Source: DASQDN01 sp963825845 (GTDB taxonomy: Bacteria > Acidobacteriota > Terriglobia > Bryobacterales > Bryobacteraceae). From it: 64,000 nt of DNA. The notes under the pieces were generated by a model, which was given only the letters and a program-made list of their open reading frames with translations, did not search any database and was not told the origin of the DNA. Each line of letters begins with the position of its first letter. The stretch's first letter is position 1. A program made the position numbers and the translations under genes. This document shows positions 33,479-42,764 of this stretch, in pieces. The stretch covers positions 62,001 through 126,000 of the forward strand of contig CAWGVL010000020.1 in NCBI GenBank assembly GCA_963825845.1. The letters run 5' to 3'.

Positions 33479-36304
33479 ATGATAGATAAAAATCCTAGAC
33501 CGGCAAAGAGGCTCTTCTGGCTGGGCATGCACAAGGTGTTAACGAAAACCGAGTTGCCGCGCTTGCGACAACTCGGCTATGAAGTCTTCAACCCCCCATA
33601 TTTATCGACTACTTACGACCAGAGCGCCAATATGGAGTGGGATCGGAAGCAGCCGTCCACACTTCCTGCCGAGGTTTTTCAGCGGCTCTCAGAATACAAC
33701 TTTTTCTACAACCAGATCGAACCCGAAATTGCCGAACTGCTCAACACATATTTTGATGCCGTATTGGTGACGATTTCACCGCACTGGCTGGAGCCGGTTC
33801 TAAAAACATTCCGGAAGAAAGTCATTTACAGGACTTATGGTCAAACCTACCAGATCTGCGCACACCTCGCCGGTTTGCGTCTTTTCAAGCATCTGCTGCA
33901 GAGATCGGACTTCTATTTCCTCCCATTCGCTGAGGAAACTCTGCTCGGGGAGCATCGTTGGCTTACAGATCGCTGCAGGGTTGTTCCTTACTGCCTTTCA
34001 GACGACATCTACGGCTACGAAAATACGTGGGAGCACACAGAGCACAATGGCGAGATCATGGTCAATGTACCCAATATTGACCATTCTTATTACAATGCGA
34101 TGTACCAGCACCTGAACGCTCATTTTGCCGCCAAGTATCTGCGCTTCTACGGCGTACAGCCGCGAAAGATGGATGATATTCGTGTCGCCGGTACATTGGA
34201 GCGGAAGGAGTTGCTCCGGGCTTATCAAAAAGCATCGGGTTTTTTCTACCCGTATCACGATTACAACGTCTGCTATTTACAACCGGTCGAGATGATGACA
34301 ATCGGAGGCCCCGTTATCTTCGCGCAGGGATCACTGCTCGAGCGAATGATGAACGGAAATGTCCCGGGGTTGGCGCGAGGTATTCAGCAGCAGCAATTCG
34401 CTATGGAGCGCCTGCGCCGTGGTGATCGTGTTTATATGGCGGAAGTTATTGCTTCTCAGGCGGAGATTGTCCGGCGATATCATCCGGACCACGTCTATCC
34501 TGTCTTTGACCGCGTTTTCCGCGAGTTGCTTGAGGACTCCGAAAAGCCGGCCGCTTTCTCGAGCGACGTGGACAACGTGATATATGCATGTCGCACAGAA
34601 GCTCCATCCCGTGAAGTATGGCTGCTGTGTCATTGGCCCGGTGACCTGATTTGTGAGCACGTGCCAACCGGAAGCATGTACCCTCTCGACGGCATCTCAC
34701 ATGTGATCACCAAGGTTATAGCGGCGCTTCTCGAGCACACGTCGTACACCCTGGTTATAAGCTGCTATGCCTATCAAGCTCCGCGGATGGTCAGCTTTTA
34801 TTACGATGTCCTGTCGTCCGGCCGTATGAAGCTGTACGTTCTGGATGCTCATAATATGCTCGAATCCGATAAAGCTGATACGGATGAGGTGAGCTGGAAT
34901 GAAGTTTTCCGATTCTTGGAAGAGAGAGCATTTCCAGCGGGATCGGCGGAAGCTTCTCAAGCTGGAACAGTGGCTGATCGGGCTTTCGGCCGCAAGGAAC
35001 TGGCTGAGGTCATCGACCAGAGGGAACAAGCCGCCGCGGTATTCGTTCCACACTACTATCATTTCCCCGAAGCGAGACGTTTAAAACGTAACATTGTGTT
35101 CTACGTTCCGGATTACATGCCGCACTTCTATCCCGGCGTCTCCTTCGAGGGCACATTGGAGAGGGATCAGGAGAATGCGCACGTTGGCCGGGAGATTGCA
35201 AAGCGATCCAGTGCGGTTCTTACAAATTCTAAGTTCACAAAATCGTATTTGCCTGATTCGAGCCTACAGATTTCTCCGGACAAGATCAGGGTAGCGCCAA
35301 TGCCCTTGCTGGCCGGTGCGCTGCCGAGTCTGAACGACAACGAAAGAGTCGGTCTGGAAGAGTTACTCGTTCCCCGGCGTTTTCTGTTTTATCCTACAGC
35401 CAACCGGCCCAACAAAGAACTGGCGTTTCTGCTGCATGTATTTCAGGAACTCCGATCTGAGCAGCCCGATCTGAAGCTGGCTTTAACCTGCTCTCTTTCA
35501 AGCTATCCCCCTGTGGAAGAAACCGCGCGAGCATTGGGCCTGACCGCGGGTGGACTTTCCACGAATGACATCATCCTTTTCCAAAGCGCCCATGAAGGCA
35601 TCCTTCGATGGCTGTATGAGAACGCTACGGCGTTGAGTTTTACTTCGACTATGGAGGGTAATTTCCCTCCCCAAATCATCGAAGCGCTTCATTATGACAC
35701 TCCTGTGGTCGCCACACGCTTACCACAAATTGAGGAAGTACTCGAGGAAGAATGCAATAGCCTTCTGCTCTGCTCGCCCAAGAGCATCGCCGATTTTGTG
35801 AATGGCCTTGGCATAGTTGCAAGAAGCTTTGAAATGGTCCAGAGCGGACAATTATTTGCCAAACGCAAAGTACTGAGTTGGAACAACACCGGCCGGTTCA
35901 ATCGTACGATCGCCGCCATCTTTTCGGAGGCGGCAGGCGACTACGAACCAGCTAATGAATTGTCTTCCGCGTTTTCGTACTCGGATCGGTACCTCGAATA
36001 CGGTTTGCTTGCGCGTGTTAAGAAGGTATTAGCGGAATCCCCATCCGATTATCAGTTTAGTTATCATCTGCACGATCTCGTCCTTAAACGCAGCTCCACC
36101 GGTGAGACAGTAAATGCTCATGCGCAGTATCTCCGGTCGCGGGGGTCGCGGGAGCAGTTGCTTTTAGATGTGATCTCACAGTCCGATTTTAAATGGCCCG
36201 ACGCCGGCGAGTTGGAGTATGTCCGGGAATGGTTAAGGGCCGGCCTTCGTGAAGCCGGTATCGCCAGCGACACCTATTCCGCGGGGCTTTCGGAACGCAA
36301 TTAA
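33479..36304 (+). CDS. Large double GT-B glycosyltransferase
   Basis: 941 residues, intact. The first half (about 10-360) is a divergent GT-B-like unit: LFWLGMHKVLTKTELPRLRQ, VLVTISPHWLEPVLKTFRKK, and LRAYQKASGFFYPYHDYNVC with LQPVEMMTIGGPVIFAQGSL at the donor site. The second half (about 380-830) starts REVWLLCHWPGDLICEHVPT and has SAVLTNSKFTKSYL, FLFYPTANRPNKELAFLLHV and MEGNFPPQIIEALHYDTPVV, a clearer GT4 donor domain. About 110 helical residues finish it. Donor and acceptor unknown. It follows the other double GT after 147 bp in which I see no gene. Confidence 0.82.
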   Translation: MIDKNPRPAKRLFWLGMHKVLTKTELPRLRQLGYEVFNPPYLSTTYDQSANMEWDRKQPSTLPAEVFQRLSEYNFFYNQIEPEIAELLNTYFDAVLVTISPHWLEPVLKTFRKKVIYRTYGQTYQICAHLAGLRLFKHLLQRSDFYFLPFAEETLLGEHRWLTDRCRVVPYCLSDDIYGYENTWEHTEHNGEIMVNVPNIDHSYYNAMYQHLNAHFAAKYLRFYGVQPRKMDDIRVAGTLERKELLRAYQKASGFFYPYHDYNVCYLQPVEMMTIGGPVIFAQGSLLERMMNGNVPGLARGIQQQQFAMERLRRGDRVYMAEVIASQAEIVRRYHPDHVYPVFDRVFRELLEDSEKPAAFSSDVDNVIYACRTEAPSREVWLLCHWPGDLICEHVPTGSMYPLDGISHVITKVIAALLEHTSYTLVISCYAYQAPRMVSFYYDVLSSGRMKLYVLDAHNMLESDKADTDEVSWNEVFRFLEERAFPAGSAEASQAGTVADRAFGRKELAEVIDQREQAAAVFVPHYYHFPEARRLKRNIVFYVPDYMPHFYPGVSFEGTLERDQENAHVGREIAKRSSAVLTNSKFTKSYLPDSSLQISPDKIRVAPMPLLAGALPSLNDNERVGLEELLVPRRFLFYPTANRPNKELAFLLHVFQELRSEQPDLKLALTCSLSSYPPVEETARALGLTAGGLSTNDIILFQSAHEGILRWLYENATALSFTSTMEGNFPPQIIEALHYDTPVVATRLPQIEEVLEEECNSLLLCSPKSIADFVNGLGIVARSFEMVQSGQLFAKRKVLSWNNTGRFNRTIAAIFSEAAGDYEPANELSSAFSYSDRYLEYGLLARVKKVLAESPSDYQFSYHLHDLVLKRSSTGETVNAHAQYLRSRGSREQLLLDVISQSDFKWPDAGELEYVREWLRAGLREAGIASDTYSAGLSERN

Positions 36305-36469
36305 CCCCCGGGCTGCCAACCGCTCTACGTCAGTCAGCCAGACCAAAGCCCCCGGCTATACACCAGGATTGAGCAGGACACAGCCATCGCTTCGCATAGA
36401 CTGACAGCCCGGTCGGCATGTCCCTCTCCATTTTTGCCGGGCAGTTGTCCCTAGGTCGCCTATGGGTCC

Positions 36470-36486
36470 GCATTTCTAAGAAATGC
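36470..36486. promoter_or_regulatory. Perfect 8-1-8 palindrome upstream of the sulfotransferase gene
   Basis: GCATTTCT-A-AGAAATGC at 36470-36486, 52 bp before the sulfotransferase start. It is too short and lacks a T-run, so a terminator is unlikely; a dimeric regulator site is possible. The remaining sequence in 36305-36538 shows no gene. Confidence 0.3.
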
Positions 36487-36538
36487 AGCGGAGTAGTTCC
36501 GGGGAAGCCGTCATCTTTCTCAGACGTGCAGGTAAAAT

Positions 36539-37354
36539 ATGTTTAGAATGGAAACAAAGGAAGTCGCTGGAAACTGCCTGAAAACTGATACGAGAGCACA
36601 GACACAGGGAGTCTATTTCTTCCACATCCCGAAAACAGCGGGAATGTCAGTGTGGCGTTGTCTTGAAGACATATTCCCCGCTGACAAATTGTGTCCGTGG
36701 TGGTTGTGGGATCAGCTGATTGGTGTTACCGGACACGAGTTGAATCAATGGGATCTTTTCCGAGGTCATTTTTTGGCGCACCTGGAGCCCTATTTGGGCC
36801 GCCAACTCGCTACCTTTACGATCCTGCGTGATCCGGTGGAGCGCACAATTTCTCATTACTATCATGTTCGGCGCGCCACGGATCATCCATCTTATTCATA
36901 CGCTCAACAGCTATCGTTGGCGGAGTTTTGTGTTCACCCGATGACCCGGCATATGGTTGAAAATTATCAGGCCGGCTATTTAACCGTCTCACCGCGTAAT
37001 CCAACCGCTGTAGCTCAGACATTATCTTCAGAGTGCCTGGCTCGCTTCGAATTGCAGGAACGGATGCAATATCCTGATCCCTTCAATGACGCCGACACGC
37101 TATTCGAACGCGCAAGAGAGCGGTTGGCCGGCTTCGTAACGGTGGGATTCACTGAGGACCTGGCGAACTCCCTGCATCGGATCAGCCGGTGCATGGCATG
37201 GCCTCTTCCACAGCCCTCTGAAGCGGTGAACGTAAACCCGGAGAGGCCGCGGCGAACGGAAATAGACGACACCACTATAAATCTGATTTGTCGCTTAACG
37301 GAAGTCGACCAACGCCTATATGAATTCGCCAAATCACATTTTGCTGCAGAATGA
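36539..37354 (+). CDS. Carbohydrate sulfotransferase family protein
   Basis: 271 residues. Near residue 25 it has GVYFFHIPKTAGMSVWRCLE, the 5'-phosphosulfate-binding loop (HIPKTAG) of PAPS-dependent sulfotransferases. Near residue 95 it has FTILRDPVERTISHYYHVRR, the 3'-phosphate-binding motif with Arg and Ser. The fold matches the heparan-sulfate 2-O / chondroitin-type branch often found in bacterial polysaccharide loci. Predicted cytoplasmic, transferring sulfate from PAPS to a sugar hydroxyl of the growing glycan, which would make the polymer anionic. No PAPS synthesis genes are in the window. Stand-alone gene; the next gene is convergent. Confidence 0.82.
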   Translation: MFRMETKEVAGNCLKTDTRAQTQGVYFFHIPKTAGMSVWRCLEDIFPADKLCPWWLWDQLIGVTGHELNQWDLFRGHFLAHLEPYLGRQLATFTILRDPVERTISHYYHVRRATDHPSYSYAQQLSLAEFCVHPMTRHMVENYQAGYLTVSPRNPTAVAQTLSSECLARFELQERMQYPDPFNDADTLFERARERLAGFVTVGFTEDLANSLHRISRCMAWPLPQPSEAVNVNPERPRRTEIDDTTINLICRLTEVDQRLYEFAKSHFAAE

Positions 37355-37580
37355 TGAATTGTGATTGTCAGATGCTATGATCCGAAATTCTTTGGCGCCC
37401 GAAAACGCCGCTTAGGATCGGCTACTTTACACGCGCGGTGCTAAGAAAAGGCCATCGCGCGTTTGATCACGGAGTCCTACGGAACCTTCAATATGTTCGG
37501 CTACTTGACTTCAGGATCGTCCTAGCGATCGGAGGCAGCGGTCCGTAGCCCCAGAGCTGTATAACGTACAGTTGTCCCGC

Positions 37581-38330
37581 TTACCGGTTTGCCTTTTGCA
37601 ACACTACAATGTGTCCCTCGAGAATGGCAAGTTGCCCTGTCTGTATGGGGCCAAACTCTACCTGCCCACTGTGCGTCGCAAAGTGGTTAACAAATCCAAA
37701 TCGAGTGACGTGTACACCTCGCGTTATCACTACCCTCACATTTGCCAGCTTACCTTCGAACTGAATCCACGGTATCGCCGGATCATCCACGTACAATGCG
37801 CCCACATTACCCAGATGTTGACCATTCGCCTTCTTGATTTCGCATGCTTGCGGAATGTGATCAAACATCAGCCCTGATCCCATTGCCGGTCCGTCGGCTT
37901 TCCCCGTACATTGAAGCCGATACTCATGTTTCGGAAATGCCAAAGCATGCGTCAGGGAAACATCAAAGTCGAACGCGATACTGAGTGATTGCACAGGTTC
38001 TTTAAGCGGCCCTACGATAGCCGTGAAAGTCAGTGTGTATTCGTTCTTCTCGGAAAAGGTAAGCCTGAAGGGAGGACCGTTATTCGTCATTCGCCCAGAG
38101 CTTCCGCCTACGGAGATGTAATTGGTTTCAGGCGTATCATCACCAAGCCGCGATCCAACGAGATAAACGCCGCCTCCGGTGAGCACATTGATGTTATCGA
38201 CAGTAATCGCTTTTACTTGCTCGTTATTATAAACAAAGGATACTTGTGCAACTACAGCACTGTCCATCATCAGCGCTGAAATCAGTACTTTCGAGATGAC
38301 GTACCACAGTGACGATGGTCGCACTGGCAT
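37581..38330 (-). CDS. Secreted protein of unknown function
   Basis: 249 residues from ATG 38330, preferred because AGGAG precedes it by 7-8 bases. A signal-peptide-like segment (SSLWYVISKVLISALMMDSA) is followed by a beta-rich sequence with GGGVYLVGSRLGDDTPETNY, YTLTFTAIVGPLKEPVQSLS and two cysteines in LQCTGKA and QACEIKK that may pair. No family recognised. The end, GPIQTGQLAILEGHIVVLQK, is again strand-like. Low-complexity is absent and codon use looks like the neighbours, so it is likely a real exported protein of the locus. Upstream 38331-38576 and downstream 37355-37580 hold no gene I can see. Confidence 0.6.
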   Translation of the reverse strand: MPVRPSSLWYVISKVLISALMMDSAVVAQVSFVYNNEQVKAITVDNINVLTGGGVYLVGSRLGDDTPETNYISVGGSSGRMTNNGPPFRLTFSEKNEYTLTFTAIVGPLKEPVQSLSIAFDFDVSLTHALAFPKHEYRLQCTGKADGPAMGSGLMFDHIPQACEIKKANGQHLGNVGALYVDDPAIPWIQFEGKLANVRVVITRGVHVTRFGFVNHFATHSGQVEFGPIQTGQLAILEGHIVVLQKANR

Positions 38331-38576
38331 TCGTGCACTCCTGTGACACATGATGAATATCTGCTGCTGGACCGCTGAGTGGCCCAGACGGATCGACCGA
38401 CTAATACTCGGCTGTCTGCTGATAGGTGATCTGATGGACGGAAATGATCGCTTTTCACTTGTGCATATAAGGTGCCGTGGTCGATCACTTGGGAACAACT
38501 GAGAACTCGGATCCCGGCGTACAGCAATGAACAGTCATTTAGCAACACTTAAGCACAATACACGTCGTCCGAGCTG

Positions 38577-39851
38577 CTATCTAAATAACATTTGCTCGAC
38601 GGCAACCCCAAGTATTCGAGGGTCATCGGAACCGTGATCCGAGGGTCGCCATGTATCACTGTTGATCTTCAGCAGCGAATCTTGCGAATCACACTGAATC
38701 GTTAGGCGAGTAGCTCTTCCCGGTTCTAGCGTAAACTCCCGGGTATTACGACCGACTGTTAATCGCACTCGACGTTGGCTGTTCGAGTGGTCATGAACAT
38801 CGATGTCTATCGTACCGTTCAGCTCAGGAAGGCGTATCACGCTCTCCGCAGTTGTCCAGCGGTGCGTACCTTCCGGTCGATGCCAGGTGCGCGCTTGTTG
38901 TGGGGGTAGTAGAATCTCCCCGATTTTGTATTTCCCTTTGGCTCGTCGTGCTATGAACACAGTCGACGCATCAATGCCTGTCAGCTCTGATTTCGTGCAT
39001 GTCCAGCCGGATCGCAGTAACATGTCTAAGAAGTAGCTCTCCGTAAAGCCAGTTTCGAACCAGCCAAAACGGCGTATGCAATAGAGCGCAAGGCTATCCA
39101 GCCGGAGAGACCATGGCAACGTCAGGTGTTCCCAAATCGGCTCGGATGCCCAGACCATTACACCGTCAGGAGCAACGCGCTCCTGCGTAATACGGAACAA
39201 CTCAAGATGATTTCTGGCGTGATGAAAAGCCTCAAAGAAAAGAACACAGTCATAAGTGTCAGGATCGTCGACAACAGTCGAGAAATCCGCGCAACGTGAG
39301 CGAATCTGTACCCCCGCGGCTGCCGCACGCTCATCGATGATCCTTTTGAATCGGGGCTCTATGTCGAGTGTTGTCACATTTAAGCCAGACTTTGCAAGGG
39401 TCAGACTAAGATTGCCCCAGCCAGAGCCGAGTTCGAGAATCGTATCTCCGGCGTTCAATGGCAAAGACCCAACAACGTTAGCTATCCGAATCAGGTGCGT
39501 TCCGATTTCCTGCAGGTTACGCGTGAAGTATGGATATATACCGGGGAATGGCTCACTACCATGTAGTTCGTTGCTGCTTTCGTAAACTCCACCTCGTATC
39601 TGCTCATACAACAGGTACTGCTCTTCGAAGTATGCCTGGGAGCGTGGATCCATTGCTTGAAGATGATCCACATTCGGAGCAAAGGAGAAACATCCGAGTT
39701 GTGTAGCCCAACCCGCATCACCAGAGGCAGCAATCTGGGAAACAGCATCAATTTCGGCCTTAAGGTCTTTGATTTCCGTGATTACTCGCGGCATTCCGTC
39801 CACGGTAACACATCGTGTCTTCGCGTCAGCCCGTTGCCTGAGGTGCAACAT
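38577..39851 (-). CDS. SAM-dependent methyltransferase with C-terminal beta domain
   Basis: 424 residues. After a helical N-terminus the Rossmann core begins TILELGSGWGNLSLTLAKSG (motif I, about 138-157), then NVTTLDIEPRFKRIIDERAA, the acidic loop RCADFSTVVDDPDTYDCVLF and APDGVMVWASEPIWEHLTLP. The last 110 residues form an Arg/Thr-rich beta domain (RRVRLTVGRNTREFTLEPGR) with no assigned function, perhaps carbohydrate-binding. Probably methylates a sugar or glycan intermediate. It is the last gene of the minus-strand pair with the methyltransferase at 40280, but about 430 bp separate them. Confidence 0.75.
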   Translation of the reverse strand: MLHLRQRADAKTRCVTVDGMPRVITEIKDLKAEIDAVSQIAASGDAGWATQLGCFSFAPNVDHLQAMDPRSQAYFEEQYLLYEQIRGGVYESSNELHGSEPFPGIYPYFTRNLQEIGTHLIRIANVVGSLPLNAGDTILELGSGWGNLSLTLAKSGLNVTTLDIEPRFKRIIDERAAAAGVQIRSRCADFSTVVDDPDTYDCVLFFEAFHHARNHLELFRITQERVAPDGVMVWASEPIWEHLTLPWSLRLDSLALYCIRRFGWFETGFTESYFLDMLLRSGWTCTKSELTGIDASTVFIARRAKGKYKIGEILLPPQQARTWHRPEGTHRWTTAESVIRLPELNGTIDIDVHDHSNSQRRVRLTVGRNTREFTLEPGRATRLTIQCDSQDSLLKINSDTWRPSDHGSDDPRILGVAVEQMLFR

Positions 39852-39888
39852 AACCGCCTCTTGACCAGTGTTTCAGGAAAGTGTTCAA

Positions 39889-40274
39889 TTAAGCATCGAT
39901 CCCAGAGAATAGTTTCTGAAGCCCTATGGCAACTCGCACCAGGGCCGCAATCGGCAAGTGCTTGGGAATCGGGCCTGTCGGGACCACAGCCAATGTGTGA
40001 AAGAACTTACCGCTTAGATACGTGCGTAGCCGCCAATTACCTACGCGCAGTTTAGAAGATTTCCAGTTTTCTGCTCCACGATTACTGGCGGCCAAAAAGT
40101 CAAGAAATCATTTATTAACGGTCGGCGATATAGACGTTGCTGTGTGTTGTCGATTGCGGCCAACGCACGCTCTATCCTGACTTTCGCCTCAGTATCCGCG
40201 AAGATGAATGTCTTCATGTGCCGACATGACGCCAACAGATAGTGAAAAGTTAGTCCATTTATTGCCGCCGCGAA
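39889..40274 (-). pseudogene. Broken short reading frame of unknown identity between two methyltransferase genes
   Basis: On the minus strand one frame reads INGLTFHYLLASCRHMKTFI then EAKVRIERALAAIDNTQQRL and RRPLINDFLTFWPPVIVE. A second frame overlapping it continues WKSSKLRVGNWRLRTYLSGK and PIPKHLPIAALVRVAIGLQK to a stop at 39889. Joined by one frameshift near 40070-40090 they would give a protein of about 120 residues, with no start codon that is well supported. I do not recognise it. It may be the C-terminal remnant of a larger protein. Confidence 0.3.
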
Positions 40275-40279
40275 TTATA

Positions 40280-41591
40280 TCAGCGGCTTACGATCATCAT
40301 CAACCAGAACTCCGCGTAGATAACGGCGCTGCAGCCGACGGAAGGAGTGGCGGTGCCGGAAACCACTTCTAATGCGGGCAGAGGAAAGATGAGTTGCCCG
40401 CCTCGCTCGAGATACGCGCTCTCCTTTTGAACGATGCCCGTGGCGGAAATGCCATGGAAGAACCAGGAAGTAATCGGGATTCATCGTCCGAGCCTCCCGC
40501 TCGGAGATAATCGGAATCTTCGTTCCCGGAGTATAAGCGCCAAATTTGTCTTCGTTCACTTCCGCGATATACGGCAACAAATCAGGCGTGATGTTGCAGA
40601 ACTGCAGCAGAACGTTTCCTTTGGTGGAGGCTCCATAGCCAAATACGGCTTTACCCTGGCGGCGAATGTCGTGCAGCAACGCCAGCAGTTCGTCTCTCTG
40701 GCGGTGCATAGCAGCGTTTAAACCTTCGAGCGGACGAGTCGTATCGTAACCGGCATTTTCCTCTTCCTTCAGCATCCGGCCAACTTGGTCGACAGCTTCA
40801 GGATAACGAGAGTGGGCTTTGGCCACGGTCACCGAGAAGCTTCCGCCATTAACGTCATTCAATGCCACATCGACGATCTTTAGCCCCAGTTTGGTGGCTA
40901 TGAAATGGATCTGCTTCAGCGTGTAATATTCCAGGTGCTCATGGCAAACGGTGTCGTAAGAGTGCGTTTCTACCATCGTTGGCAGATAGCTCTGTTCAAG
41001 CACCCAGATTCCATCATCGTCAAGCACCTGTGTCACCTGTTCCACGAAATCGAGCGGCCGCTCCAGATCGTAAAACATAGCGATGGATGTAATTACGCGC
41101 GCTTTTTGATTGCCCGCATGCCTGCGGATGGCTTCAGCAGAAAAGAACTCCGGGATCAGTTCTGTTCCTGGCGCATAATACTGCCGGAACTTCTCGCCCG
41201 ATGGATCCATCCCCAGACGACGTAATCCTGGAGTCTTGTAAGAACCCAGCAAAGTGCCATCGTTACTTCCGATATCGATCACCAAATCGCCGGAACCCAA
41301 CGAGATGAGTGATTCGATTCCAGCCACCTTCCCCTGTAGATGGCGCACCATGGACTGATTCAGTCCCGAGCGGTAACCGTACGTGTTGCCATACAACATC
41401 GAGAGGTCGTAATTGTGCGCCAACTGCACCAACCCACAATCGCTACATTTCACGAGCGCGAGTGGGCCGGCAGGAACATCTTCTTCTTTTGTTTTTGGAA
41501 AGATGCCTGTTAGCGCCTGAAACCCGAGGTCGAGAACCTGAGCGAGGTTTTTGCCATAGCACAAACGGCAATCGGTAATTTGCTTGTACAT
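40280..41591 (-). CDS. NDP-sugar C-methyltransferase-like protein, C-terminal frameshift
   Basis: Begins with the Zn-binding N-terminal domain of TDP-sugar C-methyltransferases (CRLCYGKNL ... VKCSDCGLVQLAHNYDLS), then a SAM-binding core VIDIGSNDGTLLGSYKTPGL with TSIAMFYDLERPLDFVEQVT and QSYLPTMVETHSYDTVCHEH, then the C-terminal domain GYGASTKGNVLLQFCNITPD. The frame loses sense after DYFLVLPWHFR. In the +1 frame the expected GIVQKESAYLERGGQLIFPL continues to a stop at 40280, so one extra base at the CCC of 40437-40439 explains it. As written it would run to 40275 with a garbled tail of about 50 residues. Likely makes a branched or C-methylated deoxysugar. Confidence 0.8.
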
Positions 41592-41861
41592 GAGCTGGAA
41601 TTGTACACAGAAATGAATCTAATGTTTTCAAGGCTATCACACTACAGAATGAGCTTGCGCTATAGAGGAAGATGCCCGGGTCGAGGACTCGCCAGTGGGA
41701 TCTGGATGTCGCCGGCCGGTCTGTAAAGCAGCACATATGTAGCGCCGAGGCTATGCTATGCTCGTCACAAGTAAATGTATTGTTTGTTGAAGAGTTAACG
41801 CTTCCGTCGTTTCGGCAAAGGGGTCGTGTGAAGCGCGCACCCTTCGCGTTGTAACCCCCTC

Positions 41862-42755
41862 ATGCACAGTCAAGATCACTGGTGGAATCCTGCCACTTCG
41901 CAACTAGCCCGGCTCGGATTACGTGCTCTTGTTGTATGGACGTTCGGTTGCATCGTTGTCGCTGCTCTGCTCATTGCGCTCGTAACAGCTACAAAGCTGC
42001 TATCCGGTTTTCCGCTGGTTATTCAACTCGCGCTTGGCGTATTGCTGCTGCTTGCGGCCATACTGATTGCGGGGATGCTGCGCGAGCGGCGTGCGGTCCT
42101 GCAGGCGCACCACCAGTTCCTTAAAATCTTCGACTCGATCAAACCTCTCACAACAAACGAAAAGACAACCGGACTGTCCTCGGAAAAAATGGCCGAGATT
42201 CGCCGGCGGGGAAACATGCTGCGAGGCTTACCGAAGGACTGGTGGCTGAATTTGGAAGAATCGCTAGAGCTGTACACGGCGCCGGGCGAAGGCCAGGGGT
42301 GGTTCTTGACGCGACCTATCAGGGAGGTTCTGACGGAAGACGATCTCGTCTTTAAGCTCTATCATGCGTCCTTTCACCAAGCGGTACCGACCATTTTGAC
42401 AGCGCTCGGATTGCTTGCAACGTTCATTGCCATCCTTCAGGGTCTGGCGGGTGTCACCTACAACGAAACGGATCCGCTTCATCCGATAACAGGCATCGAC
42501 ACACTGATCAATGGACTTGCCGGCAAGTTCCTGTCGTCTATTCTTGCGCTTCTTTTGAGCGTACTTTTCACTTTTATAGAACGGAAGATCTGCGAACGCC
42601 AAATCTCACAGGCGTACGATGAGGTAGTCCATCGGTGCAAGGAGATCTTTCCATTTCTGTCACAGAGCCGCATTCTGCTGGATGTGCAGCGTCTTCTCAC
42701 GGCGCAGCAGGCTCGTTCAGGCGGCGTGGACGCAGCCGTTTCTTCTGAACGGTAA
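41862..42755 (+). CDS. MotA/TolQ/ExbB-type (ZorA-like) proton-channel protein
   Basis: 297 residues with four predicted membrane helices (about 22-45, 51-73, 174-196, 221-243) and a cytoplasmic region of about 100 residues between helices 2 and 3. Helix 3, AVPTILTALGLLATFIAILQ, and helix 4, GLAGKFLSSILALLLSVLFT, have the small-residue pattern of MotA/ExbB stators. The 'PTILTALGLLATF' form is closest to ZorA of the Zorya anti-phage system. The long cytoplasmic tail typical of ZorA is missing. The next gene, 9 bp on, is the MotB-like partner. No flagellar or Tol genes are nearby. No strong ribosome-binding site precedes the ATG. Confidence 0.75.
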   Translation: MHSQDHWWNPATSQLARLGLRALVVWTFGCIVVAALLIALVTATKLLSGFPLVIQLALGVLLLLAAILIAGMLRERRAVLQAHHQFLKIFDSIKPLTTNEKTTGLSSEKMAEIRRRGNMLRGLPKDWWLNLEESLELYTAPGEGQGWFLTRPIREVLTEDDLVFKLYHASFHQAVPTILTALGLLATFIAILQGLAGVTYNETDPLHPITGIDTLINGLAGKFLSSILALLLSVLFTFIERKICERQISQAYDEVVHRCKEIFPFLSQSRILLDVQRLLTAQQARSGGVDAAVSSER

Positions 42756-42764
42756 CCGCGAGGC

